Counted from the first letter of the stretch, positions 51,145-60,707 are shown. The stretch: 64,000 bases of DNA from DASZQL01 sp964391865 (GCA_964391865.1 CAYMNQ010000001.1:806001-870000); one strand, 5' to 3'. Translations and numbers: made by a program. Notes: a model not told the origin generated them from the sequence alone.

Positions 51145-52037
51145 AGACGATTGAGTACCTGAGCGGGCCCGATTCGGCGCTCTTCTGGCCGGCCGTGATG
51201 GCGGGGCTGGCGATCGCGCTGCAGGGCGCGCTGCTGAGCGTGCCGGTGGTGCTGCGCCGGCTGGCGTTCATCGGGCAGGGCGTGAGCCACGCGGCGTTCG
51301 GCGGCGTGGGGCTCGCGACGATCTTGGGGCTGATGTCGCCCCTCGCCGGCGCGGGGGAGCAGTTCCTCGCGATCACACTGATCGGCGCGTTCTGCATCGG
51401 CACCGCGCTGGGCATTGCGTACCTGAGCGACCGCACCGGCGCGCGCGAGGACACGATCATCGGGATTTTTCTCGTCGGGTCGATGGCGCTCGGCGCGTTG
51501 TTGCTGCACCTGCACCGGCGCGGGGGCGGCGGGAGCGCCGCGCCCCCCGCCGAAGAGATTCTTTTCGGATCGATCCTCGCGGTGCGCTCGGCGGACGCGT
51601 GGGCGGGCGTCACCATCGCCCTGCTGATCGGCGCGGTGCTGTGGTGGTTCCGGCGCGGGATGCTCTTCTGGGCGTTCGATGAGCAGGCGGCGGAGGCGTT
51701 CGGCGTGCCGACGGGCCCGCTGCGCGTGCTGCTGCTGGCGCTGCTGGGCGTGTCGATCGTGGCGTCGATGAAGCTCGCGGGCGTGGTGTTGGCGACGGCG
51801 CTACTCGTCCTTCCTGCGGCGACAGCGCTGCGGTTGAGCAAGCGGCTGTGGACGGTCTTCGCGCTCTCCGCGTTCGTCTCGCTGGGCGGGATGGTCGGCG
51901 GGCTGGTGCTCAGCTTCGAGGCCGACTGGCCACCCGGGCCGGCGGTGGTCGCGGTGCTGGTGGGGATGTTCGGGGTGGCGTGGGTGCTGGGCGGGGCGGC
52001 GAGCTTGCGTGCCGCGCCCAAGCCCGCTCCGGCATGA
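51141..52037 (+). CDS. znuB: Zinc/metal ABC transporter permease
   Basis: The 298-residue protein has about eight hydrophobic helices and the ABC-3 family loop RRLAFIGQGVSHAAFGGVGLA near residue 42. EDTIIGIFLVGSMALGALLL and VVLATALLVLPAATALRLSKRL also match the family. It forms the membrane channel with ZnuC. The GTG start at 51141 overlaps the znuC stop, indicating translational coupling. The binding protein ZnuA is encoded separately at 56680. Confidence 0.92.
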   Translation: MKTIEYLSGPDSALFWPAVMAGLAIALQGALLSVPVVLRRLAFIGQGVSHAAFGGVGLATILGLMSPLAGAGEQFLAITLIGAFCIGTALGIAYLSDRTGAREDTIIGIFLVGSMALGALLLHLHRRGGGGSAAPPAEEILFGSILAVRSADAWAGVTIALLIGAVLWWFRRGMLFWAFDEQAAEAFGVPTGPLRVLLLALLGVSIVASMKLAGVVLATALLVLPAATALRLSKRLWTVFALSAFVSLGGMVGGLVLSFEADWPPGPAVVAVLVGMFGVAWVLGGAASLRAAPKPAPA

Positions 52038-52091
52038 GAAATGCTGAAATCGACAACGTTGGTCGCTTCGCGGAGGCACTACGATGCCCGC

Positions 52092-52673
52092 ATGAAATCC
52101 ATCGTGCGGACGATCTGCGAGTTGGTGCATCTGAGTGCGTTGGGCATCGCCGCCGGCGCGATGGCGATGACCGGGGCTGCGGCGGCGATCGCGTTCCCAA
52201 CCATGAAGTCGCTCGCGCCGGTGCTGCCGGCGTTCAAGGTGGATGAGGCGCAGCACTGGTCGATCGCGGCGGGGAGCGTGATGAACCGCGTCTTCGGCGT
52301 GGCGGATGTGATTGTGCTCGGGGCGGCGATCGCGGCGGCGCTGACGCTGATCGTCGTCGCGTTCATCGCGCGGCGGAGTATCGCCTCGATGACGGGCGTG
52401 CTGCGCTGCGTGGCGTTGGTGACGATGTGCGGGGCGGTCGGGTTCGGTTGGTTCGGGCTCCGGCCGAGGATGCAGGGGAACCTCGAGGCGTACTGGAGCG
52501 CGGCGCGCGAGGGGCGCGTGGAGGACGCGGCGAAGTTCAAGGCGGCGTTTGACGCCGACCACCCGCGCGCGTCGATGCTGCTCTCGATGCAGTTCGTCCT
52601 GTCCGTGACGGCGCTCGGCTTCGGCGGGTGGAGCGCGCTCGGCGCGCGGGGACCGGGGGGCGAAGACACATGA
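52092..52673 (+). CDS. Four-helix membrane protein, DUF4149-like
   Basis: The 193-residue protein has about four membrane helices: a first one (LSALGIAAGAMAMTGAAAAIAFP), ADVIVLGAAIAAALTLIVVAF, LRCVALVTMCGAVGFGWFG and a last near LSMQFVLSVTALGFGG. The arrangement resembles DUF4149 membrane proteins, but the match is tentative. The start is the ATG at 52092. Its stop overlaps the nth start (ATGA), so the two are co-translated; a functional link to repair is not implied. Confidence 0.65.
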   Translation: MKSIVRTICELVHLSALGIAAGAMAMTGAAAAIAFPTMKSLAPVLPAFKVDEAQHWSIAAGSVMNRVFGVADVIVLGAAIAAALTLIVVAFIARRSIASMTGVLRCVALVTMCGAVGFGWFGLRPRMQGNLEAYWSAAREGRVEDAAKFKAAFDADHPRASMLLSMQFVLSVTALGFGGWSALGARGPGGEDT

Positions 52674-53368
52674 CGCGCGGCGCGACGAAGGACGCCCTAC
52701 CGAGGGTGAGCGCGGCGAAGAAGAAGCGGGCGGCCGAGATCTTCCGGCTGCTGCACGAGCGCTACCCCGATGCGCACTGCGAGCTGGAATACTCAAACCC
52801 GCACGAATTGCTGGCGGCGACGATCCTGAGCGCGCAGGCGACGGACGCGGGGGTGAACAAGGCGACGCCGGCACTCTTCCGCGCGTTCCCCTCGCCCGGG
52901 GACTACGCGCGGGCGGAGCCGGGGGATGTCGAGCCGTACATCAAGTCGATCGGGCTGTACCGGAACAAAGCGAAGGCGCTCGTGAGCGCGATGCGGACGA
53001 TCGAGAGCGACTTCGGCGGCGAGGTGCCGCGGACGATGGATGGGCTGCTGACGCTGCGGGGCGTGGCGCGAAAGACGGCGAACGTGGTGCTCGGGAACGC
53101 CTTCGGCATCAACGAGGGCGTGGTGGTCGATACGCACGTCGAACGGCTGGCGAAAAGGTTCGGGCTGGCACCGGCAGGCGCGAGCGTGGCCATGGTGGAG
53201 AAGCACCTGATGGCGGCGTTCCCGCGCGAGCACTGGTGCTTGCTGAGCCACCTGTTGATCTGGCACGGGCGGCGCGCGTGCAAGGCGCGCGGCGGGCTGT
53301 GCGCGACGGACCCGATCTGCGTGAAGTACTGCTCGAATTCGAGAGGGATGAAGCAGGCGGGGGGGTGA
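52670..53368 (+). CDS. nth: Endonuclease III (DNA glycosylase/AP lyase)
   Basis: The 232-residue protein has the helix-hairpin-helix and catalytic lysine segment LRGVARKTANVVLGNAF near residue 125 and the catalytic Asp in VVVDTHVERLAKR. It removes oxidised pyrimidines in base-excision repair. The C-terminal iron-sulfur loop has four Cys with spacing 6-5-3 (CKARGGLC, ATDPIC, VKYC), unlike the usual 6-2-5, so the cluster may be altered or absent. It overlaps the upstream membrane gene by ATGA. Confidence 0.92.
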   Translation: MTRGATKDALPRVSAAKKKRAAEIFRLLHERYPDAHCELEYSNPHELLAATILSAQATDAGVNKATPALFRAFPSPGDYARAEPGDVEPYIKSIGLYRNKAKALVSAMRTIESDFGGEVPRTMDGLLTLRGVARKTANVVLGNAFGINEGVVVDTHVERLAKRFGLAPAGASVAMVEKHLMAAFPREHWCLLSHLLIWHGRRACKARGGLCATDPICVKYCSNSRGMKQAGG

Positions 53369-53378
53369 ACCGCGAGAG

Positions 53379-53408
53379 CACTACAATCCTCAGAGCAGGA
53401 TTGTCGTG
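53379..53408. repeat. Dispersed hairpin repeat, CAGAGC-loop family, copy E
   Basis: The arms CACTACAATCCT and AGGATTGTCGTG pair at 11 of 12 positions around the loop CAGAGC, followed by GCAC. It is the inverted relative of 3198-3227. It separates the convergent nth and mutS genes. Confidence 0.85.
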
Positions 53409-53424
53409 GCACTGTGGCCCGTGG

Positions 53425-56352
53425 CTATTCGCACGGCGGGATCGCTGCTCTCTCCGCGAGCTGGCGCAGCGCGTCGAACGCCTGCAACGGGCTGAGCGCG
53501 GCGAGGTCGAGTGACTTGATCTCTTCAATCACCGGGTGCGGGAGGTATTCCTTGAAGAGCGTGAGCTGCCCGTTCTCGCGCGCGGGCTTTGTGCTGGCGG
53601 CAAGCGATGACGCGCCGGAGTGTGAGACGCTGAGCGAGTCGAGAAGCTGCGTAGCGCGCTTGACGACGGCGCCGGGCAAGCCGGCGAGCTTGGCGACGTG
53701 GATGCCGTAGGAGCGGTTCGCGCGGCCCTGCAGGATCTGATGCAGGAAGACGATCTCGTCGCCCCACTCGCGCACGGCGACGTGCAGGTTCATCGCGCGG
53801 TCGGAACGCTGGTCGGCGAGGTCGGTGAGTTCGTGGTAGTGCGTTGCGAAAAGCGTGCGCGGCGGGGTGGTCGGCGGCGCGGCGCGCTTGAAGGGCGTGG
53901 CGAGCTGTTCGGCGATGGCCCACGCGAGGGAGAGACCGTCGAGTGTGGAGGTACCGCGGCCGATCTCGTCGAGCACGACGAGCGAACGCGGAGTGGCGTG
54001 GTGCAGGATGTTGGCGGTCTCGATCATCTCGACCATGAAGGTGGATTGCCCGGCGTGCAGCGCATCGTCGGCACCGATGCGGGTGAAGACGCGGTCGACG
54101 AGGCCAACGACCGCGCGCTCGGCGGGAACGAAGGCACCGGCGTGCGCGAGGATCGTGATCAGCGCGACCTGCCGGATGAAGGTGCTCTTGCCCGCCATGT
54201 TCGGACCCGTGATGAGCGCGAGGGAGGGGCCCGCGGGTCCGGCTTGTCCAGAGTTGATACGGGCGATGATGTCGCTGGTTTGCGGCTGATCCGTCACTTC
54301 GCACTGCTCATTGACGGCTTGTCTCATCGTTGCCTCGTCGGCGCGCACGCCCAAACGCACGTCGTTGGGCACGAACTGGTCGCCCAGCACGATTTCGAGC
54401 ACCGGGTGCCTGCCTTGGGTGATGTCGAGGATCGGCTCATCGACGATCGCTGGCTTGCACCAGCGCCGATACACGGCGACGGCGGCGAAGCATCCGAGCG
54501 CGTCGAGTTCGGCGGCGGCGTCGGAGAATTCGCTGATCTCCCGCGCGCGGGCGGCGACGGCGGCGCAGAGGTCGCCAAAGAGTTCGAGCTCGCGCCGGAC
54601 GGCGCGCTCGCCCGCTGTGAGAACTTTCTCCTCGAATTCCTTGAGTTCCGGCGTGATGTACCGCTCGGCGTTCTTCAGCGTCTGTTTGCGGGTGAACTCG
54701 GCGGGGGCTCGGCGGGACTGGGCGGCGGGGAGCTCGATGTAGTAGCCGAAGACCTGGTTGAAGCCGACTTTCAGGCTGGGGAGGTCGTGCGTCTCGATGA
54801 GCGACCTCTGATAGTTCGCCATCCAGGCGCCGGCGTCGGCGCGAAGGGTGCGGGCTTCGTCGAGGACTGGGTCGATGCCGGCGCGGAGCAGGCCTCCCTC
54901 GCGCAGATGCCCCGGCGGGTCGTCGACGCAAGCAGTGGTGATGCGCTGCGCGAGGGGCGCGAGCGATTCGCGCACGGCGGCGAGGCGCGCGTGATGGGCG
55001 GCGAGGGCCGGCGCGCCTTCGCAAACGCGGAGCAGGTCGTCGGCGCGCGACAGCGAGCGGCCAAGCGCAACGAGATCGCGCGGCGTGGCCCGCGCGAGCG
55101 CCACGCGCGCGGCGATGCGAGGAACATCTTGAACCCCCCCGGCTCCCCCACTGCTCTTGCCGTCACCTGAGAGCGCCGACGCGAGCGCGCCGGCGAGCAG
55201 CGGGTCAGCGGCGAGCACGCCGACGATCGACTGGCGGGCCTCGATCGGGGCGCGCTGCGCGAGGGGGCGGCAGAGCCAGTCGCGCAGCAGCCGCCGGCCC
55301 ATGGGCGTGCGGCAGCAGCGGCCCGGCTGCGAGAAGACCCAGATCAGCGAGCCTTCCGTGGTGCCGGCACCCGAGACGCCGGCGCGGAGCGTGCGCTCGA
55401 CTTCCAAAGCGCGCAGGCTGGTCGCGTCGATCATCAGCGAGTCGGTCGGGTTCTCTCGCCGCGGCGGGGCGATGTGCGCGAGGGACTTGCGCCGGAGCAT
55501 GAACGCCACCGCCGAGCCGGAGGAGAAGCCCTCGCTGGTGGGGCGGTCGGCGTCGTCCATCGCCTGCGTTTCGCGGAGGTAGCGGAGGATCGCGCCCGCG
55601 GCGCCGACGGCGGGGTCGTCGTCGGAGAGGCCGAAGCCGGCGAGCGATGCGACGGCGAAGTGCTCGCGCAGCGCGTCGAGCGCCTCGGCGTGGCGGAAAT
55701 GCCAGGGCGGGCGCGCGGTGCCGGGGAGGGAGAGGGCGTCGAGCGCGCGCTTCACGCGCGGCGGGGCCGCGGAAGGCGTGCCCCCTGCGCCGCCGGCGGT
55801 GACGCTCGCCTCGGGGTATAGCACCTCGCGCGCGGCGCGGCGGGAGAGTTCATCGACCAGCGACGCGGCGCGGCAGTCGAGCAGCGTGAACGCGCCCGTC
55901 GAGAGCTCGACGACCGCGACCGCGACCCGCGCCTCCGGCGATTCTCCCGCATCGAGGAACGAGACGGCGGCGAGGGCGCTCGGGGCTTCGCTGTCGAGGT
56001 GGGCATCGTCGACGAGCGTGCCGGGGGTGAGGATACGGGTGACGGCTCGCTCGATGACCCCTTTGGCTTCGCGCGGGTCTTGGACTTGGTCGCAGGTGAC
56101 GACACGGTAGCCGGCGGCGACCATGCGGCGGAGGTAAGCCTCGGCGGAGTGGTAGGGAACCCCGGCCATCGGGATGCCCTCGGTGCGCTGGGTGAGTGTG
56201 ATGCCGAGGACGCGGGAGGCGGTGACGGCGTCGTCGTCGAACATCTCGTAGAAGTCGCCCATGCGGAAGAAGACAATGCAGCCGGGGAAGCGCTTTTTGA
56301 AGGCGCTGTACTGCTGCATCGCGGGGGTTTCTCGGCGTTGGCCGGGGGGCAT
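53425..56352 (-). CDS. mutS: DNA mismatch repair protein MutS
   Basis: The 975-residue protein starts at the ATG at 56352 and has the mismatch-reading motif GDFYEMF (Phe34, Glu36). The connector and clamp regions follow, including NQVFGYYIEL near residue 590, then Walker A TGPNMAGKST near residue 716, DEIGRGTSTLDG, and FATHYHELTDL. It recognises base mismatches and recruits MutL. It is longer than the usual ~850 because of Ala/Gly-rich linkers (for example GDGKSSGGAGG). MutL is not in the window. Confidence 0.97.
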   Translation of the reverse strand: MPPGQRRETPAMQQYSAFKKRFPGCIVFFRMGDFYEMFDDDAVTASRVLGITLTQRTEGIPMAGVPYHSAEAYLRRMVAAGYRVVTCDQVQDPREAKGVIERAVTRILTPGTLVDDAHLDSEAPSALAAVSFLDAGESPEARVAVAVVELSTGAFTLLDCRAASLVDELSRRAAREVLYPEASVTAGGAGGTPSAAPPRVKRALDALSLPGTARPPWHFRHAEALDALREHFAVASLAGFGLSDDDPAVGAAGAILRYLRETQAMDDADRPTSEGFSSGSAVAFMLRRKSLAHIAPPRRENPTDSLMIDATSLRALEVERTLRAGVSGAGTTEGSLIWVFSQPGRCCRTPMGRRLLRDWLCRPLAQRAPIEARQSIVGVLAADPLLAGALASALSGDGKSSGGAGGVQDVPRIAARVALARATPRDLVALGRSLSRADDLLRVCEGAPALAAHHARLAAVRESLAPLAQRITTACVDDPPGHLREGGLLRAGIDPVLDEARTLRADAGAWMANYQRSLIETHDLPSLKVGFNQVFGYYIELPAAQSRRAPAEFTRKQTLKNAERYITPELKEFEEKVLTAGERAVRRELELFGDLCAAVAARAREISEFSDAAAELDALGCFAAVAVYRRWCKPAIVDEPILDITQGRHPVLEIVLGDQFVPNDVRLGVRADEATMRQAVNEQCEVTDQPQTSDIIARINSGQAGPAGPSLALITGPNMAGKSTFIRQVALITILAHAGAFVPAERAVVGLVDRVFTRIGADDALHAGQSTFMVEMIETANILHHATPRSLVVLDEIGRGTSTLDGLSLAWAIAEQLATPFKRAAPPTTPPRTLFATHYHELTDLADQRSDRAMNLHVAVREWGDEIVFLHQILQGRANRSYGIHVAKLAGLPGAVVKRATQLLDSLSVSHSGASSLAASTKPARENGQLTLFKEYLPHPVIEEIKSLDLAALSPLQAFDALRQLAERAAIPPCE

Positions 56353-56480
56353 GGGGTGGAGTGTAGAGGAGGTGTTGTGCGTCTTGCGTATGCCGTCTTG
56401 CACAAGACGCGGGACGCCAGGATCATCGCTCAAAAACGTCAACGCCCCGGCAAGCGGGGCGTTGATGGGCTGGGGTCAAG

Positions 56481-56553
56481 TGGAGCGAATGAGATTCGAA
56501 CTCACAACCTCCTCGATGCGACCGAGGCGCTCTCCCAATTGAGCTATCGCCCC
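56481..56553 (-). tRNA. tRNA-Ala (anticodon CGC)
   Basis: On the minus strand the acceptor arms GGGGCGA and TCGCTCC pair with one G-T wobble, and the discriminator is A. The D-arm TAGCTCAATTGGGAGAGC, anticodon stem CCTCG/CGAGG with loop GTCGCAT (anticodon CGC), and T-arm GTGAGTTCGAATCTCAT complete the cloverleaf. CCA is not encoded. It sits in the 56353-56679 gap between mutS and znuA. Confidence 0.95.
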
Positions 56554-56621
56554 AACCAATGGATGTGCGAGCGGCATCGTAGCGGGCGGCGGCGAACTGT
56601 CCAGTCGGCGGGGTCGGATTG

Positions 56622-56638
56622 ATGCAACTGAATTGCAT
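56622..56638. promoter_or_regulatory. Imperfect palindrome upstream of znuA
   Basis: The sequence ATGCAACTGAATTGCAT is palindromic at seven of eight arm positions and lies 42 bases before the znuA start. It could be a regulator site, but it does not match the AACGTTTG palindrome before znuC, so the link to the same regulator is weak. Confidence 0.35.
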
Positions 56639-56679
56639 ATGGACTTGCCCGGCGGGCGGGAACGTGCGACAATCCGGGC

Positions 56680-57720
56680 ATGGCATCACCTGACGCTCGA
56701 TCGGCGGATCGCTCCAACCTACGGCTTGGGCTCGCGGTCTTTCTGCTTGGCCTCGCGTCCTTGTTCAGCGTGCAGGCGTATCTGCGGATGAATCCTCGCC
56801 CCACCGGAGCGGCGGAGCGCGTGGCGGCGGTGGTGAGTCGCGAGGAGGGGCCGCTGCGGGTGGTGGTGTCGATCCCGCCGCTGATGTGGCCCGTCAAGCG
56901 GATGGTGCCGTCGGACTCGGAAGTCACGCTGCTCATCGCGCCGGGGTCGAGCGAGCACGGCACGGAACTCACCGCGAGCCAAGTGTCGGCGATCTATCAG
57001 GCAGATCTGGTCGTGATGGTGGGGCTGGGGCTTGAGCCTCGGGTGAAGCAGGTGGTGGATGCGAGAAAGCTGCCGTGGCGGAAGGTGGTGACGTTCGACG
57101 GCATGGAGGGCGTGATCGCGGGGGAGCATGCGCACGAGCCTGGACATGTCCATGGCCCGGAGTGCGATCACGGCGAGTTCGACCCGCATATCTGGCTCGA
57201 CCCGAGCGCGATGGCGGCGTTCAGCGAACGGCTGGTCGGGGCGCTCACCGACCCGGTGCTGGTGGAGGCGGTCTCGCCCGGCGCGACGGTCAACCGTGAG
57301 ATGTTCGCGAAGGCGCTCGAAGACCTGAAATCACAGTGCGCGGCGATCGACGCGGAATACAAGGCGGCGCTGAGCAGTACGGCGCGGAAGACGATCGTCA
57401 CGCATCACAACGCGTTCGAGTACGTGGCGCGACGGTACGGCCTAACAGTGGCGGCGGTGATCCGTCCCAGCGTGAGTGTGGAGCCGACGCCGGGAGAGGT
57501 GCAGGCGGCGGTGAGCGCGATCCGCGAGCACGACTTGCGCGCGATCTTCATCGAGCCGCAGTTCTCGCCCGCGAGCGCGAAGCGCATCGCGGAGGCGGCG
57601 AGCCGGGGAGGGGGGACGGGGAGTGTGAAGACGCTGACGCTCGACCCGCTGGGCGAGGGCGACTGGGCGGCGACGATGCGCGCCAATCTGGCGGCGCTGG
57701 TGGAGGGGCTTGGAGAATAG
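56680..57720 (+). CDS. znuA: Zinc/metal ABC transporter substrate-binding protein
   Basis: The 346-residue protein has an N-terminal membrane anchor (residues 15-35). The cluster A-I metal-binding fold follows: VVSIPPLMWPVKRMVP, a His-rich flexible loop (GEHAHEPGHVHGPECDHGEF), then DPHIWLDPSAMAAF with the ligand His, THHNAFEYVARRYGL, and FIEPQFSPASAKRIAE. This histidine loop is typical of zinc-binding ZnuA. It delivers metal to ZnuCB, encoded 5 kb away. It is followed by a G-rich repeat module. Confidence 0.92.
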   Translation: MASPDARSADRSNLRLGLAVFLLGLASLFSVQAYLRMNPRPTGAAERVAAVVSREEGPLRVVVSIPPLMWPVKRMVPSDSEVTLLIAPGSSEHGTELTASQVSAIYQADLVVMVGLGLEPRVKQVVDARKLPWRKVVTFDGMEGVIAGEHAHEPGHVHGPECDHGEFDPHIWLDPSAMAAFSERLVGALTDPVLVEAVSPGATVNREMFAKALEDLKSQCAAIDAEYKAALSSTARKTIVTHHNAFEYVARRYGLTVAAVIRPSVSVEPTPGEVQAAVSAIREHDLRAIFIEPQFSPASAKRIAEAASRGGGTGSVKTLTLDPLGEGDWAATMRANLAALVEGLGE

Positions 57721-57858
57721 AGGGGTGGACTGAGGAGAAGACGGGAAACGTTTCCGGGCTGCGGGCTTGGGTCTCGGGCTGGCGCATCGCGCGCCGCACA
57801 CGGCATCCCGCACGCTGCAAGCCGCGCGGTCGCGGGTGCTGTAGGCTCATCCGCACGC

Positions 57859-59856
57859 ATGGGCCTTTCGCTGCGAACGAAACTGGTGATCGCCGCCGCA
57901 GCCCCTTTGGCAGTGTTGACGGGGCTGGCGCTGTCGATGGGCCATCATCTGGAAACGCGCGAGGCGATCAAGCAGACGAGCGAGCGGATGCAATTGGTCG
58001 CGGATTTGTACGCCGCCCGCTTTGACGGGCTGTTCCAACTGGCGGGTCAGATCGCGGACCACTCGGCGACGACGCTCTCGACTGACCCGCACATCCACGA
58101 ATACGAGTTGTACGAGTTGCTGCGCGTGCTGGTGGCCGATCAGCCGATGGTGTACGGCGCGTGTATTGCGTTTGAGCCGGGAGGGTTCAAACAAGGGCTG
58201 GATCGATTCGCGCCGTATGTGTACCGCGGGCCGAGGATTGAGTCGGCCGACCCGCGCGCGCGAACGGACCCGAGGTCGCTGCTGCAGAAGGATGTGGCGA
58301 AGTTCTACGACTATGCCGACGGGTCGTGGGAGTGGTACAGCGCGGTGCGCGCGGACGGGAAATCGCGGTGGACCGAGCCGTACTTCGACAAGGACGGCGG
58401 GGAGATCGTGATGACGACGTACTCCGCGCCGATCACCCGCGACGGAGAGTTCGTGGGCGTGACGACGGCGGATGTGGCGCTGGGCGATCTCGCCGAGCGG
58501 GTCGATTCGACGGATCTGTCGAGCGGGAATTTCGCGATCATCAGCCGGGGCGGGAAGATCGTGGCGGCACCGAATCCCGGGCTGGTGATGCGCCCGCTGG
58601 ACGAACTGGCGGGGCGCAACGCGGGGCGGGCCGAGGTGGACGAGATCGGCGCGCAACTGGTGACGGGCGGGCGGGGCGTTCGGCGGGTGCGCGACTTCCC
58701 CAATCCCGGCTGGAACTTTGTGTTCTTCTCGCCGATTCCCTCGACGGGGTGGACCTTCGTGGCTTCGTTGGATGAATCGGTGGTCATGGGCCCGGTGTAC
58801 CGCGAGCTCTCGACGCGGGCGGCCTTCTTCATCGGCTTGTCCGCGCTGACTCTGGGGATCGTGTGGCTGGCGACGAGCAGGCTCACGAAGCCGATCGAGC
58901 AACTGGCCGGCGCGGTCGAACAACTCGGAGCGGGCCAGATCGACATGGCGTCGATCGACATACCCGCGAAGGACGAACTGGGCCGGCTCGCACACGCGTT
59001 CAACCGGATGGTGAAGGATCTGCGGACGCACATCGCGGCGCTGACGGAAGAGACCGCGGCGCGCGAGCGGATAGAGGCGGACCTGCGGGTGGCGCGGGAA
59101 ATTCAGGCGTCGCTCCTGCCGAGGGAGTTCCCGAAGGGCGGGTACGGAGCGTTCGATGTCTTCGGTGTGAACGTGCCGGCGCGGCATGTCGCGGGAGATT
59201 TCTTCGACGTCTTCGAGCTCGACGGTCCGGGGTCGGGGCGGCTGCTGTTCGTGATCGCTGATGTCTCGGGGAAGGGGATGCCGGCGGCGATGTTCATGGC
59301 GGTGGCGCGCACCGTGCTGCGGCAGGTGGCGGCGGCGGAGCCGACGAACGGCGAGGGTGGCATCACGCCGGCGCGGATCGCTTCGGCGATGAACCGCATC
59401 CTTTGCACACAGAATGACAACGGCATGTTTGTGACGATGTTCCTCGGCGTGCTCGACACGCGGACCGGCGAACTGACGTACACGAACGCGGGACACCCGA
59501 AGCCGTATGTCACGGGCGCGGGCGGCACACGTGTGTTCGGCGAGGTGACGGGAACGGTGCTGGCGGCAATGACGGACGCGGCGGTGGGCGAGCAGCGCGA
59601 CATCCTGCGCGCCGGAGAGCGTCTGGTGCTGTACACGGACGGGGTGCCGGAGGCAGCGCCAATGCGCGAGGTCAACGGGCGGACGAGCGTGCACGGCGAG
59701 TTCTTCGGCGAAGCGCGGATGGCGGCGTTGTTCGATGCCGTCGCCGCCGAGCCGCTCGAGCGTGCCTGCGCGACAATCGCCGAACGGATCAGCGCGTACC
59801 AAGACGGCGAACTTCGCGATGATGTCACGCTGCTGGTGGTGGAGCGGAAAGGGTAA
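57859..59856 (+). CDS. Sensor PP2C phosphatase (cache-HAMP-SpoIIE)
   Basis: The 665-residue protein has two membrane helices (residues 8-28 and ~315-335) bracketing an extracytoplasmic cache-like sensor. A HAMP domain (LTKPIEQLAGAVEQLGAGQ) and a C-terminal SpoIIE/PP2C domain follow. Phosphatase motifs are VAREIQASLLPREFP, VAGDFFDVFEL, IADVSGKGMPAAMFMA, NAGHPKPYV, LYTDGVPEA and DDVTLLVVERKG. It should dephosphorylate anti-anti-sigma-like serine phosphoproteins in response to an external signal. No cognate switch genes are adjacent, but the ECF sigma and kinase genes follow. Confidence 0.9.
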   Translation: MGLSLRTKLVIAAAAPLAVLTGLALSMGHHLETREAIKQTSERMQLVADLYAARFDGLFQLAGQIADHSATTLSTDPHIHEYELYELLRVLVADQPMVYGACIAFEPGGFKQGLDRFAPYVYRGPRIESADPRARTDPRSLLQKDVAKFYDYADGSWEWYSAVRADGKSRWTEPYFDKDGGEIVMTTYSAPITRDGEFVGVTTADVALGDLAERVDSTDLSSGNFAIISRGGKIVAAPNPGLVMRPLDELAGRNAGRAEVDEIGAQLVTGGRGVRRVRDFPNPGWNFVFFSPIPSTGWTFVASLDESVVMGPVYRELSTRAAFFIGLSALTLGIVWLATSRLTKPIEQLAGAVEQLGAGQIDMASIDIPAKDELGRLAHAFNRMVKDLRTHIAALTEETAARERIEADLRVAREIQASLLPREFPKGGYGAFDVFGVNVPARHVAGDFFDVFELDGPGSGRLLFVIADVSGKGMPAAMFMAVARTVLRQVAAAEPTNGEGGITPARIASAMNRILCTQNDNGMFVTMFLGVLDTRTGELTYTNAGHPKPYVTGAGGTRVFGEVTGTVLAAMTDAAVGEQRDILRAGERLVLYTDGVPEAAPMREVNGRTSVHGEFFGEARMAALFDAVAAEPLERACATIAERISAYQDGELRDDVTLLVVERKG

Positions 59857-60068
59857 GAACGGATTGAGGCTTGGGGGTGCGGGGCGGGAGCAGGATTGCG
59901 AGCTTCGATTCTGAGTCGCGTGCGGCGTGCATCGCGCTTCCCGCACTTCCTCGCCACGCTCCTCATCCCCCGCCTCACCCCAATGATCCATTGCAACGGC
60001 GGATGGTGCGTGTATGAATGGGGCGTGATCGGTAGGCTGATACTTGGGGGGGAGTGGTGTGAGGTGGT

Positions 60069-60707
60069 ATGGAGCCGCAAGAGACAAGAACGCACCATGT
60101 GACGCAGTTGATCGACGCGGTGAGTCAGGGGGACTCGCGTGCGCTCGAGACGCTGCTGCCGATGGTGTATGACGAGCTCCGCGCGATCGCCGAGCAGCAC
60201 CTGAGGAGCGAGCGGGCGGACCACACGCTGCAGCCGACGGCGCTGCTGCACGAGGCGTACCTGAAGCTGGTCGATCAGCGGAACGTGAAGTGGCAGAACC
60301 GGGCGCACTTCTATGCGGTGGCGGCGATGGCGATGCGCCGGATCCTGGTGAACCACGCGAAGAGCCGCAAGCGGATCAAGCGGGGCGGGGGGCGGGCACG
60401 CGTGTCGTTGGAGGACGCGATCGAACTGGCGGCGGCGCCGGACCCCGAGGGGGAGAGCGAGGTCGATCTCGAAGCGCTCGACACCGCGATGATGAAACTG
60501 GCGGAGTTCGACGAACGCAAGGCGCGGGTCGTCGAGCTGCGCTATTTCGGCGGGCTGGGCATCGACGAGACGGCGGAGGTGATGGGTATCGCCCCGGCGA
60601 CGGTGAAGCGTGACTGGAACCTCGCGCGGGCGTGGCTGATGCGCGAGCTGACGAGCGCGGGCGTGCCCCCGCCCGGGATCTCGGGTGAGGGCGGGGATGG
60701 GGCTTGA
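60069..60707 (+). CDS. ECF-family RNA polymerase sigma factor
   Basis: The 212-residue protein has region 2 (YDELRAIAEQHLRSERADHTLQPTALLHEAYLKL, AHFYAVAAMAMRRILVNHAKSRKR) and region 4 (RVVELRYFGGLGIDETAEVMGIAPATVKRDWNLARAWL). It is the TIGR02999-type sigma factor, abundant in planctomycetes and acidobacteria. It is followed by a Ser/Thr kinase gene 64 bases away, the standard arrangement, suggesting regulation by the kinase. The start is taken as the ATG at 60069. Its stop falls within a GGCTTGAGGC repeat edge. Confidence 0.93.
   Translation: MEPQETRTHHVTQLIDAVSQGDSRALETLLPMVYDELRAIAEQHLRSERADHTLQPTALLHEAYLKLVDQRNVKWQNRAHFYAVAAMAMRRILVNHAKSRKRIKRGGGRARVSLEDAIELAAAPDPEGESEVDLEALDTAMMKLAEFDERKARVVELRYFGGLGIDETAEVMGIAPATVKRDWNLARAWLMRELTSAGVPPPGISGEGGDGA

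Noticed and set aside
57847..60087. Minus-strand frame of 746 codons
   Set aside because: Antisense shadow of the SpoIIE-type phosphatase, with Arg/His-rich low-complexity translation.
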